Assembly: GCA_041645555.1 (NCBI GenBank)
Contig: JBAZPX010000004.1
Location: 1 to 64,000, forward strand
Length of the DNA stretch: 64,000 bases
Source: JAQTRU01 sp041645555
GTDB lineage: Bacteria > Patescibacteriota > Patescibacteriia > Patescibacteriales > JAQTRU01
Direction of reading: 5' to 3'
Shown: positions 8,141-15,772 of the stretch, in pieces
Position numbering within the stretch: position 1 is the stretch's first letter
Layout: every line of letters begins with the position of its first letter
Program-made: the position numbers and the translations under genes
The notes under the pieces: model-generated
Databases searched by the model: none
Told to the model about the DNA's origin: nothing
Seen by the model: the letters and a program-made list of their open reading frames with translations, nothing else

Positions 8141-8638
8141 CTAAAGAAGATCTTTAGTGTTCAAAATATCATCTAATTTCTCATCCAAATCTTTTAAATC
8201 CAGCTTCTTTTCTTTACCCTGAGCCTGCTTCAACGTTTCCTTGGCTTCGGCCTTTTGCTCTTTGGCCATATTTTTAACCGCAATTTTTTCCGATATCTTT
8301 TTCTCTTTTTCTAACTGCTCAGCGGTTTTTACTTTCTTTCTGACAATCTGAAAACGGATAACGTCATTCGACATCCGCAAAATTTTATTAATTTTTGCCA
8401 GCTTTTCCCCGTCCAAATCAAACTCAAACAAGCTGTAATAGCCGTAGATATTCTGCTTTATCGGATAAGCCAATTGTTTCTTTCCCCAAAACTCGGAAAA
8501 AGTGATATTTCCACCCTCTCCCGTAATTATTTCTTTTACCTTAGCAGTGACTGAATTGGCTTCCCCTTCGGTAAACTTGTTGGGGATAATGAAAAGAAGC
8601 TCATAATGATTTTGGCCTGAAAATTTGGTTTTTGACAT
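8141..8638 (-). CDS. rpsF: 30S ribosomal protein S6, C-terminally extended
   Basis: Forms the S6-S18 heterodimer on the 30S platform. The ferredoxin-like core (about residues 10-110) is clear: HYELLFIIPNK, then FWGKKQLAYPIKQNIYGYY. A charged Lys/Glu-rich tail of about 50 residues follows; such tails are common on ribosomal proteins in this lineage. It is the first gene of the rpsF-ssb-rpsR-efp operon and is preceded by a leader with two competing structures (8677-8721). Confidence 0.96.
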   Translation of the reverse strand: MSKTKFSGQNHYELLFIIPNKFTEGEANSVTAKVKEIITGEGGNITFSEFWGKKQLAYPIKQNIYGYYSLFEFDLDGEKLAKINKILRMSNDVIRFQIVRKKVKTAEQLEKEKKISEKIAVKNMAKEQKAEAKETLKQAQGKEKKLDLKDLDEKLDDILNTKDLL

Positions 8639-8676
8639 ACTGTTCCTAACTATTAAAATTATTAGTTATAATAAAC

Positions 8677-8721
8677 AAAACCCCCGGTATTCTAATAATA
8701 GCTTGAGGGTTTTAGAATACC
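8677..8721 (-). promoter_or_regulatory. Structured rpsF leader (S6:S18-type candidate)
   Basis: On the transcript, GGTATTCTAA (8721-8712) pairs with TTAGAATACC (8695-8686). The loop segment AAACCC can pair instead with the downstream GGGTTT (8683-8677). The two helices overlap, so they form either a pseudoknot or alternative folds. The second helix resembles a terminator stem with a T-rich tail. A CCG sits at the helix junction, the trinucleotide recognised in known S6:S18 mRNA leaders. It lies 39 nt upstream of the rpsF start. Autoregulation by S6:S18 is inference. Confidence 0.5.
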
Positions 8722-8732
8722 TTTCCCTCCTG

Positions 8733-8861
8733 GTAAAAGGGGGGATTATCTAGAATCACTAGAATATTGGGAAGGCTAGTTAATTGTGTTTCTACCTTAT
8801 CATAGGTTAAAAAAAATTGCAAGACCCATATTGTCATTCCGGCCTCCGAGCCGGAATCCGG
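8733..8861. repeat. Palindromic repeats in the rpsF upstream spacer
   Basis: Two elements occupy this spacer. One is a CCCTCCTGGTAAAAGGGGGG-like hairpin at 8733-8753. The other is a palindrome with arms GGATTCCGG and CCGGAATGA-like sequence around CTCGGAGG (8833-8861). No convincing gene is seen in 8722-8996. Confidence 0.65.
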
Positions 8862-8996
8862 GGTTAACCCGTAGGGATTTTGGGTTACTGAAATAGTAGC
8901 AAAATAAAATGTTCGTGCCACAATTAATAATTAGCGCCAAACGAAACGATTTTTTTAAATTTCTACCCCACTTTAGTGGGATTTTATGGATAACAA

Positions 8997-9034
8997 AAAG
9001 GCTCAAATCGATTATTCCGATTGAGCCTTCTCTT
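8997..9034 (-). terminator. Terminator of the propeller-protein gene
   Basis: Minus-strand hairpin AAGGCTCAATCG / CGATTTGAGCC followed by TTTTTG, 19 bp beyond the stop of the propeller gene. Confidence 0.8.
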
Positions 9035-9052
9035 TCTTGTTGCAAAGATCGT

Positions 9053-10366
9053 TTATCTTAGAAGCGTCATCTTATTAACGCTCACGAAATTTCCTGCCAT
9101 GATTCGGCAGAGATAGGTTCCTGATGAAACCGCTTTTCCGGCCTCGTCTTTCCCGTCCCAGACAACCGAATGAACTCCGGCTGTCAGTCGTTCGCCGTTA
9201 ATCAGTGTCCGGACTTTTTGTCCGGCGAGATTGTAAACGGCGAGCGTCGCCAGACTTTCACGGCCGACCGAGAATTCGATGGTCGTGGTCGGGTTGAAGG
9301 GATTGGGGAAGTTTCCGCGAATGTTAATGGGGTAGGGAAGATTGTTTTCCTCCTCGTCCACATTCATCGGATAATCCGCTCTATCATTAAAACTGGAAAC
9401 ACCCCGATCCGTCAGAAACCATTTCACATTATTTTTGTCAACGAAAATTTGTTTAACATCGTTGCCCACAAGACCGTCTTCGGTTGTATAAATTTCCCAG
9501 GTTTTGCCATCAAAACTTGAGACGCCGGTTTTTGTCCCGAACCATACGATGTTATTCTGATCTACAACTATTGACCTTACATTAGCGCCTGCCAAACCAT
9601 GCCAATGTAAAGGATCCCCAGGCTGGCTATCGCCAAATTGCATGGCGATCGGCCCCATCCACGTAATATTATCAAAAACTGCGACACCACTTTCTGCTGT
9701 GCCAAACCATTTTTTATTGTTGGCGTCCGCAGCAATTGACGTTACGCCATTAGAGTAGAGACCTTCTCGGTGGTGTCTTTTCCAGTTAACACCATCGAAA
9801 CTGAAAATACCATTGTTGTAGATTAAGGTGCACCAAACAACACCATCAGCGTCTACAGTTATCCCCGTAACGCTGTTGCCATCATACGCCCGGTCTTGGT
9901 TCTCGGGAATATAAGTTTTCCATGCGGCACCATTGAAGCTTGAGATGCCGCCTCCTGTTCCGAACCATTTGACGTTGTCCTTGTCAATAATGATCTGATG
10001 AATATCATTATGGACCAAACCGTTTTCAGTAGTGTATTTCTTCCAGGTTTTGCCATCATAACTGAAAACGCCTTTGCTATCCGTGCCAAACCATTTGACA
10101 TTATCCCTGTCGATGGCTATGGCCGTAAAAGCGACACCATCACTATACGACATTGTCTTGCTTGCATCTTTCGGATTGAACCCTAACACGCCGTGGTCCA
10201 TTCCGAGCCAAATAACATTGTTAGCATCGACAGCCACGGAGTTGACCTGATGGTCTTCTCCGGCAAACAGAGTTTCCCAAACACCCTCGGCAGAAACCGG
10301 GAGGACGGGAACGAATGCGACGAGGATGAACAAAACAGCTAACATAAAAGTATTACGGTTAAACAT
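9053..10366 (-). CDS. Exported seven-bladed propeller protein with Por/FlgD-type C-terminal tail
   Basis: A signal peptide (about residues 1-26, ending VSAEG) precedes seven repeats of a D-x-N-x-W-F-G-T motif (for example IDKDNVKWFGT). These match the two-component-regulator propeller repeat and should fold as one beta-propeller. A linker then leads to a C-terminal domain beginning GNFPNPFNPTTTIEF and ending in SSGTYLCRIMAGN. This is the Por-secretion (T9SS) sorting or FlgD-Ig-like tail of Bacteroidetes, Cloacimonetes, Fibrobacteres and relatives. No T9SS is expected in this lineage, so horizontal acquisition is likely. The gene stands alone with its own promoter (10517-10545) and terminator. 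Ligand unknown. Confidence 0.85.
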   Translation of the reverse strand: MFNRNTFMLAVLFILVAFVPVLPVSAEGVWETLFAGEDHQVNSVAVDANNVIWLGMDHGVLGFNPKDASKTMSYSDGVAFTAIAIDRDNVKWFGTDSKGVFSYDGKTWKKYTTENGLVHNDIHQIIIDKDNVKWFGTGGGISSFNGAAWKTYIPENQDRAYDGNSVTGITVDADGVVWCTLIYNNGIFSFDGVNWKRHHREGLYSNGVTSIAADANNKKWFGTAESGVAVFDNITWMGPIAMQFGDSQPGDPLHWHGLAGANVRSIVVDQNNIVWFGTKTGVSSFDGKTWEIYTTEDGLVGNDVKQIFVDKNNVKWFLTDRGVSSFNDRADYPMNVDEEENNLPYPINIRGNFPNPFNPTTTIEFSVGRESLATLAVYNLAGQKVRTLINGERLTAGVHSVVWDGKDEAGKAVSSGTYLCRIMAGNFVSVNKMTLLR

Positions 10367-10516
10367 CGGCTGCCTCTTTCTTTTTAAATTTGAACGCGTT
10401 TTAGAGGAATTTCTATCAATTCCCCTTGTTTTTACATCTATCTTGGGTTTCTTTATAATTTTACTTTATTTTAAGGTATTTATTGAATTTTTAAGGTACG
10501 GCTTAGATTAATAAAC

Positions 10517-10545
10517 ACTATACCATAATTAATATCTAGTGTCAA
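10517..10545 (-). promoter_or_regulatory. Sigma70-type promoter for the propeller gene
   Basis: Minus-strand TTGACA (10545-10540), exact 17-nt spacer, TATAGT (10522-10517). It leaves a 5' leader of about 145 nt before the propeller gene. Confidence 0.8.
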
Positions 10546-10669
10546 CCACCAACCAAAAATTGCCAAAACCCCTTGCCTTAAACTTGCCGAAGGGCCCACC
10601 TTTTGCTAAAGTTAAATCATAAAATAACCATATTCGCATAATTCGCAATTCGCGGCATTCGCATTAATT

Positions 10670-10717
10670 TGTCCCGCCACCTTATTATTGTGGGCGGGAT
10701 CCCGCCATGGCGGTGAT
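10670..10717. repeat. GTCCCGCCAC...GGCGGTGAT palindromic repeat, copy 1
   Basis: Starts TTGTCCCGCCAC, has an AT spacer, then GGGCGGGATCCCGC and ends GCGGTGAT. A second copy with the same boundary sequences lies at 53101-53157. Both sit just upstream of tRNA-methyltransferase genes (trm11-like here, trmD there), which may be coincidence. Confidence 0.75.
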
Positions 10718-10735
10718 AGATTAGCATTATTTTAT

Positions 10736-11953
10736 ATGAAATACTTCTTCATCCTAGGCAACAATCCAACCCTATCTATAGCCGAAATTTCGGCTGTTTT
10801 TAGCCTGGGCGATAATCCAAAAGCAGAAATCCTTGGCCAGGAGGTTTTTTTATTAGAAACTGAAAATAATTTTAATCCGGCCGAATTAATTAAAAAACTG
10901 GGCGGAATAATTAAAATTGGCTCGATCTCCAATGAATTTAATTTTGATAACCAAAAAATAATAGCCGAAGCGGAAAAATTAATTGATACAAATTATCAGG
11001 GAAAAATAAAATTTGGGATTTCTCATTATGGCAATAAACAACTGAATCTTAAAGTTATCGGCATGGAAATAAAAAAATGCTTGAAAGAAAAAGGCATTAG
11101 CGTCCGCTGGGTGGTAGGCCGAGATAAAGTTTTATCAAGCGTCGTGGTTGAACAAAATAAATTAATCTCACAGGGCGCGGAGATAATTTTAATTCAAAAA
11201 GATAACCACGTTTTAATCGGCAAAACTTTAGCGGTCCAGCCGTTTAAAGAACTATCTTTCCGCGATTATGGCCGACCGGGCCGGGATGATTATTCCGGCA
11301 TGCTCCCGCCGAAGCTGGCACAGATTATGATAAATTTAGCCCTACCCCACCCCTCCGGCTCCTCTCTCCTAATTAGGAGAGAGGACGGGGGTGAGGTCAT
11401 CCTTGACCCCTTCTGCGGCTCTGGCACGATTTTAACTGAAAGCCTGTTGATGGGCTATAAAAATTTAATCGGTTCTGATATTTCCCCGAAAGCAATTGAA
11501 GATACGAAAAAAAATGTTAAATGGATAATTGAAAATTGGAAATTGAAAATTGGAAATTTAAAATTTTATCAGCAAGATGCGCAAAAAATATCTCAGGAGA
11601 TTAAATCTAACTCAATAGATTATATAATTACTGAACCCTACCTTGGCCCGCAAAGAGGGAAAATTGACATAAAAAAAATTGTCCAAGAACTAGAACAATT
11701 ATATACCAAGTCATTGTCAGAATTCAGTAAAATTTTAAAACCGGATGGATGGATAGTTATGATCTGGCCGGTCTTTCGCATAACGCATAACGTAGAACGC
11801 ATAACGCCAAACATTATTGGCTTTCAAATAATCAACCCCATTCCGGAAAATTTACGGCAAGACAAGAGAATAAAATTAACCGACAGAAACACGATTATTT
11901 ACGGACGTGAACAACAAAAAGTCTGGCGGGAAATCGTGATATTAGAAAAATAA
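10736..11953 (+). CDS. Trm11-like RNA/DNA methyltransferase
   Basis: SAM-dependent methylase of the THUMP-Rossmann type, most like archaeal-style tRNA guanosine-10 N2-methylases (Trm11/Trm-G10). A THUMP-like N-terminal half (about residues 60-165) precedes motif I (ILDPFCGSGT, about 222-231) and a catalytic-loop equivalent TEPYLGP (299-305). The start is the ATG before KYFFILGNN. The longer open frame to the left runs through a palindromic repeat. Residues 203-219 are encoded by a mobile palindrome (11344-11397) directly before motif I. A second AT-rich insert gives WIIENWKLKIGNLKF. The 3' end overlaps the convergent gene by 55 bp. The exact target is unproven. Confidence 0.82.
   Translation: MKYFFILGNNPTLSIAEISAVFSLGDNPKAEILGQEVFLLETENNFNPAELIKKLGGIIKIGSISNEFNFDNQKIIAEAEKLIDTNYQGKIKFGISHYGNKQLNLKVIGMEIKKCLKEKGISVRWVVGRDKVLSSVVVEQNKLISQGAEIILIQKDNHVLIGKTLAVQPFKELSFRDYGRPGRDDYSGMLPPKLAQIMINLALPHPSGSSLLIRREDGGEVILDPFCGSGTILTESLLMGYKNLIGSDISPKAIEDTKKNVKWIIENWKLKIGNLKFYQQDAQKISQEIKSNSIDYIITEPYLGPQRGKIDIKKIVQELEQLYTKSLSEFSKILKPDGWIVMIWPVFRITHNVERITPNIIGFQIINPIPENLRQDKRIKLTDRNTIIYGREQQKVWREIVILEK
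11344..11397. repeat. CCTCACCCC-family palindrome inserted in frame in the Trm11-like gene
   Basis: Contains CCTCTCTCCTAATTAGGAGAGAGG flanked by CCTCACCCC-type ends (seen on the minus strand). It adds about 17 residues (LPHPSGSSLLIRREDGG) without breaking the frame. It is the same family as the repeats flanking the DUF559 gene at 46.9-47.4 kb. Confidence 0.8.
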
Positions 11954-12723
11954 TTTAAATTAAAAAAGCTGGATTTCTCCAGCTTTTTTGGTAAGAACGG
12001 GCCGAGGATATCGGCCGTGTTTTTTATTATAAATTCTACTTCCTCAACTACGTTTGCGAAGACTGCCTTTAGAAAATTAACTATTACCTCGCCGTCCCAA
12101 CCCATAGTCTTAAAGAAAGAAACAATGAACGATCCGGCCGCGACCACAACCCCTAGCATCATTAAATTAAATGCGAGAAACGCAACCGTGGCAATAACGA
12201 ACTTTCCGACTGACGCGCCCAGCCAAACAGCCAAACCGATAGCGGCCGCTCCTAACCCAGCCGTAAAAAGAGAACTAAGGGATATCTCGGCGGCCTTGTT
12301 TGCGCCATCAAGAATTTTGTAGGTAAAACTCCGCCCGTCATTGTACAAAAAATTCAAGGCCGGACTAATTCCGTCTCGAACAAAGGAGATGCGCACGCTC
12401 CGGCCGGATTCAATGTCTCTCGCATTTACGAACTGCTCGCCATTTTTATTCTGGAAAGACAAAGCAAGAAAAATTTTCTTTCCCGAATCCGACACGAATT
12501 CAATGATTTTTTCCTTGCCGGGATTATCGGCAAGATACTCAATCGTTGGCCATTGCGCTTTCGCAACACTGGCGATTTGCACATCACTCCCAGAAAGGAT
12601 TATATCGCTTTTCGCTTCTCTCTTTCCGTCTGGGGAAAGTATGCAACTAGAGACCAAAAGATTTAAAATTGCGCCCACCAAAAAAACACGCGCAATCTTA
12701 CTCAAAGCGATTTCAAAGAACAT
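11899..12723 (-). CDS. Putative lipoprotein with C-terminal membrane segments
   Basis: Unrecognised protein. The chosen start (MFFEIALSKIARV) has AAGGAGG 6 nt upstream. An N-terminal hydrophobic stretch ends in LVSSC, a lipobox, so the protein is probably lipid-anchored. The middle part is a soluble domain of about 100 residues, followed by two long hydrophobic segments (about SSLFTAGLGAAAIGLAVWLG and FVIATVAFLAFNLMMLGVVV). The frame runs through a perfect 12-bp terminator stem at 11962-11989 and then overlaps the convergent methylase gene. The true stop may be missing, or most mRNAs may end before the stop. Function unknown. Confidence 0.6.
   Translation of the reverse strand: MFFEIALSKIARVFLVGAILNLLVSSCILSPDGKREAKSDIILSGSDVQIASVAKAQWPTIEYLADNPGKEKIIEFVSDSGKKIFLALSFQNKNGEQFVNARDIESGRSVRISFVRDGISPALNFLYNDGRSFTYKILDGANKAAEISLSSLFTAGLGAAAIGLAVWLGASVGKFVIATVAFLAFNLMMLGVVVAAGSFIVSFFKTMGWDGEVIVNFLKAVFANVVEEVEFIIKNTADILGPFLPKKLEKSSFFNLNYFSNITISRQTFCCSRP
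11962..11989. terminator. Bidirectional intrinsic terminator
   Basis: Perfect 12-bp inverted repeat AAAAAAGCTGGA / TCCAGCTTTTTT with a TTTC loop. It lies 8 bp after the Trm11-like stop and inside the open frame of the convergent lipoprotein gene. It carries A/T tracts on both sides, so it can act on either strand. Confidence 0.85.
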
Positions 12724-12802
12724 CACATTCCTCCTTGTAAAAATGAACGGCAATTATCGTTTCTTCTGCGTAAGTCAGCCAAAGTCCGTATTATTTGGTA
12801 TT

Positions 12803-13861
12803 TTATTTATTGACTAAAAAATTGCAAATATCTCCATCCCGGACAATATAATCTTTGCCTTCCGTCCTGATAAAGCCTTTCTCCCGCGCTTTTTGCTCCC
12901 CGCCGGCTTCAATAAACTTCTGCCAATTCATTACCTCGGCCCGGACAAAACCTTTAGTAAAATCCGTATGAATAACACCGGCGGCCTCTGGCGCTTTAAC
13001 GCCCTCTTTAATAGTCCAGGCCCTGGTTTCATCCGCCCCGGTGGTAAAAAATGTTATTAAATTAAGTAATTTATAAGAAGCTTTTATAAGTTTAGCCAGT
13101 CCGCTTTCAGAAAGGCCTAGCTCTTTAATGTATTCTCCTTGTTCTTCCTCGGGCAAATTTGAAATCTCTTCTTCTAATTTAGCGTTTAAAGCAATAATTT
13201 CTCCGTCTTCAACTTTCAATTTGTCTTTTTGATCATCACTATTTAAAACATAAATAATCGGCTTAACCGTCAAAAGATTTAAAGATTTAACTATCCATTT
13301 TTCCTCATCAGTTAAGATAAGCTGGCGGGCCGGTTTCCCGGCGGCTAATATTTCTTTTAGGCGGGAAAGCAGACCGGCTAATTTAGCTAGCTCTTTATCT
13401 CCGCTCTTAGCTTCCTTGGAAACTTTAGCCAGTCTTTTTTCAACTGTAGCCAGGTCAGCCAGAATTAATTCAAGGCTGATAGTTTCCCGGTCATCTGCCG
13501 GGTCAATTTTGCCGCCGACGTGGATAACGTTCTCGTCAGTAAAACCCCTGATCACTTCGCAGATGGCGTCGCACTCGCGGATATGAGATAAAAACTGGTT
13601 GCCCAGGCCTTCGCCGGTGCTGGCTCCTTTTACCAGACCGGCGATATCCACAAATTCCACAACTGTTGGAATAATTTTTTTTGGCTTGGAAATAACCGCA
13701 ATTTTTTCCAGCCGCTCATCAGGAACCTTAACCACGCCGACATTAGGATCAATCGTGCAAAAAGGATAATTAGAAGCCTCGGCCTTATTTTTTGTTAAAG
13801 CATTAAACAAAGTTGATTTTCCAACATTGGGCAGGCCGACGATGCCAATTGATAATGACAT
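12803..13861 (-). CDS. ychF: Ribosome-binding ATPase/GTPase YchF
   Basis: OBG-family P-loop nucleotidase that binds ribosomes. The P-loop is GLPNVGKSTLFNALT (residues 8-22), the G3 motif is VDIAGLVKGAS, and a coiled-coil region follows. The C-terminal TGS-like domain holds FFTTGADETRAWTI and VMNWQKFIEAGG. The length of 352 residues is slightly below the usual 360-ish. A long leader with its own promoter and terminator (13953-14354) lies directly upstream. Confidence 0.96.
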   Translation of the reverse strand: MSLSIGIVGLPNVGKSTLFNALTKNKAEASNYPFCTIDPNVGVVKVPDERLEKIAVISKPKKIIPTVVEFVDIAGLVKGASTGEGLGNQFLSHIRECDAICEVIRGFTDENVIHVGGKIDPADDRETISLELILADLATVEKRLAKVSKEAKSGDKELAKLAGLLSRLKEILAAGKPARQLILTDEEKWIVKSLNLLTVKPIIYVLNSDDQKDKLKVEDGEIIALNAKLEEEISNLPEEEQGEYIKELGLSESGLAKLIKASYKLLNLITFFTTGADETRAWTIKEGVKAPEAAGVIHTDFTKGFVRAEVMNWQKFIEAGGEQKAREKGFIRTEGKDYIVRDGDICNFLVNK

Positions 13862-13951
13862 AAAATTAAATTAAAACAGATAATTGTATCTTAAGATTTA
13901 ACCCAAATAAAGTCAACCACGCTTAAAAATGAGATTTCTAACGTGGCCAAA

Positions 13952-14325
13952 TAAAAAGGGGCCCAGACGGGCCCCTTCTTTTATATAAAATAAATGAATT
14001 TATAGGCCGATGCTGAGCCCCAGCCCCAAAGGTTTATTCCTTAATCCATCTAAAAAGATAGACAAGAAAATCCCTTCCTTCGAGGATAAAGCTTTTTTGC
14101 TGACTTGGAAAAAGCAACTTTTTACCGATTTGCGGTAGGACCCAACTAATTTTTGCAAATTATCAGATTCCACCTCTTTTTTGTTTTTGTTTTTTAGTTT
14201 GCTACGTCAGCTTTAGCAAAAATAAATCAGTAAAAAGCAAAGAAATTTCTCAAAAAACCAATTTTTGGGGAAATCTCTTTAAAAATATTGATTTTCAAAG
14301 AATGTCCAATAATTGTCCTATTATT
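13952..14325 (-). ncRNA. Candidate non-coding RNA or terminated ychF leader
   Basis: About 370 nt on the minus strand run from a consensus-like promoter (14326-14354) to a strong terminator (GGGGCCC, loop GTCT, GGGCCCC, then TTTTTAT) 92 bp before ychF. No long frame is present. Segments can pair over distance (GCTGAC near 14210 with GTCAGC near 14102; AAAGAGATTTCC near 14280 with GAAATTTC near 14245). It does not show the conserved cores of RNase P RNA or SRP RNA, or a tmRNA tag and acceptor. It is either a stand-alone RNA or an attenuating leader for ychF. Confidence 0.5.
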
Positions 14326-14354
14326 ATAATACCATATAAAAACCAAAGGGTCAA
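14326..14354 (-). promoter_or_regulatory. Promoter of the candidate RNA upstream of ychF
   Basis: Minus-strand TTGACC (14354-14349), 17-nt spacer, TATTAT (14331-14326). The spacing is ideal, with one mismatch in each box. Confidence 0.6.
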
Positions 14355-14439
14355 TTATCAGCTACTTCCAAAAAATTTAGCTAAAGTAAGCTAACATTAG
14401 TCAAAATTGTTTTTCTTATTATTTTTTAAATTTTAGTTG

Positions 14440-14625
14440 TCCACACTTAAGTCTACTAATTTGTAGACTTAAGTCCTATACTTATCCACATAGATAACAA
14501 GTTATCCACAACTTCACTCATACTTAAGTCCACTAAAATGTGGACTTAAGTGTTTTTAATCACATTTTCTCTATCAAAAGAACAAAAGATAAAAATATTT
14601 AAGTCCACTATAAACTGGACTTTAA
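14440..14625. other. DnaA-box-bearing AT-rich region with three AAGTCCAC hairpins
   Basis: Two perfect TTATCCACA boxes (14482-14490 and 14502-14510) lie between palindromes of the form ACTTAAGTCYAC / GTRGACTTAAGT (14445-14474, 14522-14551) and a third variant at 14598-14625. The 14380-14400 stretch shares TAGCTAA..TAACATTAG-like sequence with 62130-62150. A DnaA-binding or replication role is possible but unproven. No gene is seen in 14360-14631. Confidence 0.45.
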
Positions 14626-14631
14626 AAAAAG

Positions 14632-14702
14632 AGGCCTGAGCGGGAATCGAACCCGCGATTGAAGTTTTGCAGACTCCTGCCTTACCACTTGGCTATCAGG
14701 CC
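14632..14702 (-). tRNA. tRNA-Cys(GCA)
   Basis: Acceptor GGCCTGA pairs with TCAGGCC, anticodon loop CTGCAAA gives GCA, T-arm contains GGTTCGATT, and the discriminator is U as expected for cysteine. CCA is not encoded. Confidence 0.94.
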
Positions 14703-14817
14703 GTGGATATTTATTTTATATTATAAATATATCAGAACTTCCTTTAAAAAACAAGGATAAACCCCTCCCATTTTTAAAAAAATAAAAAACCCTCTTGCAA
14801 GGGCTACTGACTGTCTA

Positions 14818-14897
14818 AATTCGCATGTGCCGCATTTGTAGCGCGGCTTTTTCCCGACCGCGTGTCGCTAAAGCTTTAGCGGTGGCGCAAGGGAAAA
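14818..14897. repeat. TTCGCATGT.CCGCATTTGTAG repeat plus nested palindrome
   Basis: The first part (14818-14850) is near-identical to 52545-52585. It is followed by a stem with arms TTTTTCCC / GGGAAAAA enclosing the perfect palindrome CGCTAAAGCTTTAGCG. On the minus strand it may also serve as terminator for the 3D-domain gene, which ends at 14909. Confidence 0.65.
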
Positions 14898-14908
14898 ATA
14901 ACTTAAAT

Positions 14909-15454
14909 TCAATCTAAAATCTCAATTTTTGCTAACTTTACGCCAAATGCTCGAGCATCCTGTTTTTCAACCATCCAAACATCAACTCGATCAGAAAAAC
15001 GGGTGTTCATCCTATCCCGCACTATGAAGACCTTGTCCCCGAATAATTCCGGGATCCTCACCTTAGTCCCGAATTTTAAGAAATTAGCAGCAATCGTGTC
15101 TTCTTCCCCATGTTCGCAGACATTAAAACCATTAGCGGTAATACAGGGAGAATCATCACATTGCCCGACTTCCGAATTGTAAGCCGTAATGACCCGGTTT
15201 ACCACCTTCTTAGCCGCCCACACGTTATTTTCCGGCAAATGGTTAACAACAACCAACCCTGGCTCATTTATCTCTTCCAGAGCAATTTCTTGAAGCATTT
15301 CCTGTGTTTGTGCCTCTTCTGCCGCTTCTAAGGCCAGCGCCGGCATAGGAAAAAGAAAGAAATCAAACAAAAATACTAAAATTAGCAAAAAAATTAACTT
15401 TTTTGCCATTTTTAAGGATATAAATTTTGCCCGATTTTGCTTTAAGGCTTCCAT
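14909..15454 (-). CDS. Exported 3D-domain protein
   Basis: Secreted protein of 181 residues. A hydrophobic signal segment (about KKLIFLLILVFLFDFFLF) ends near PALALEAA. The C-terminal half is a 3D domain, which has a double-psi barrel-like fold found in cell-wall lytic enzymes. The three aspartates occur in FIVRDRMNTRF and SDRVDVWMV, with ITANGFN upstream. Related domains occur in lytic transglycosylase MltA and in YabE/Rpf-type proteins, so peptidoglycan processing is plausible. Translation could begin at MEALKQ or at MAKKL 15 codons later; neither has a strong Shine-Dalgarno. A GGGATTTT-type hairpin lies just upstream (15462-15510). Confidence 0.8.
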   Translation of the reverse strand: MEALKQNRAKFISLKMAKKLIFLLILVFLFDFFLFPMPALALEAAEEAQTQEMLQEIALEEINEPGLVVVNHLPENNVWAAKKVVNRVITAYNSEVGQCDDSPCITANGFNVCEHGEEDTIAANFLKFGTKVRIPELFGDKVFIVRDRMNTRFSDRVDVWMVEKQDARAFGVKLAKIEILD

Positions 15455-15657
15455 TTGTATATAAAAATCCCTACCTTTCCATATAGTATGAAAAAATGTA
15501 GGGATTTTCTTATCTATGTTATTATCTTATCACAGGCAATGAAAAAAGTCAACCAAATTTTTAGAATTTTCACTAAGATTAAACAAAAATAGCTTATTTC
15601 TCTTTTGATTTCCTGCTTTGCTCAAAAAATAGCTTTAATTTCCTAAAATTCAAGATA

Positions 15658-15686
15658 TTGACAAAAATTTTCGTTTATAGTATGAT
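15658..15686 (+). promoter_or_regulatory. Promoter of the small lipoprotein gene
   Basis: TTGACA (15658-15663), 17-nt spacer, TATGAT (15681-15686). Leader of about 80 nt. The rest of 15511-15657 shows nothing I can assign. Confidence 0.85.
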
Positions 15687-15772
15687 ACTATAATGTTCTT
15701 TGAGAAATATGGCATTTTACTATATTCTTTACCAATAAAACAACTCGTTTCCTCTTAGAAGGAGGGTTTGAA

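Noticed and set aside
8712..9045. Two short minus-strand frames in the rpsF upstream spacer
   Set aside because: They are made from palindromic repeats and the terminator, with no ribosome site.
13952..14325. tmRNA, RNase P RNA or SRP RNA for the transcript before ychF
   Set aside because: No tRNA-like ends or tag frame (GCAAACTAA stops at once), no RNase P core motifs and no SRP tetraloop helix. Left as unassigned.
14440..14625. CRISPR-like array
   Set aside because: The repeats are self-complementary hairpins with irregular spacing and differing sequence; there are no uniform spacers and no cas genes.
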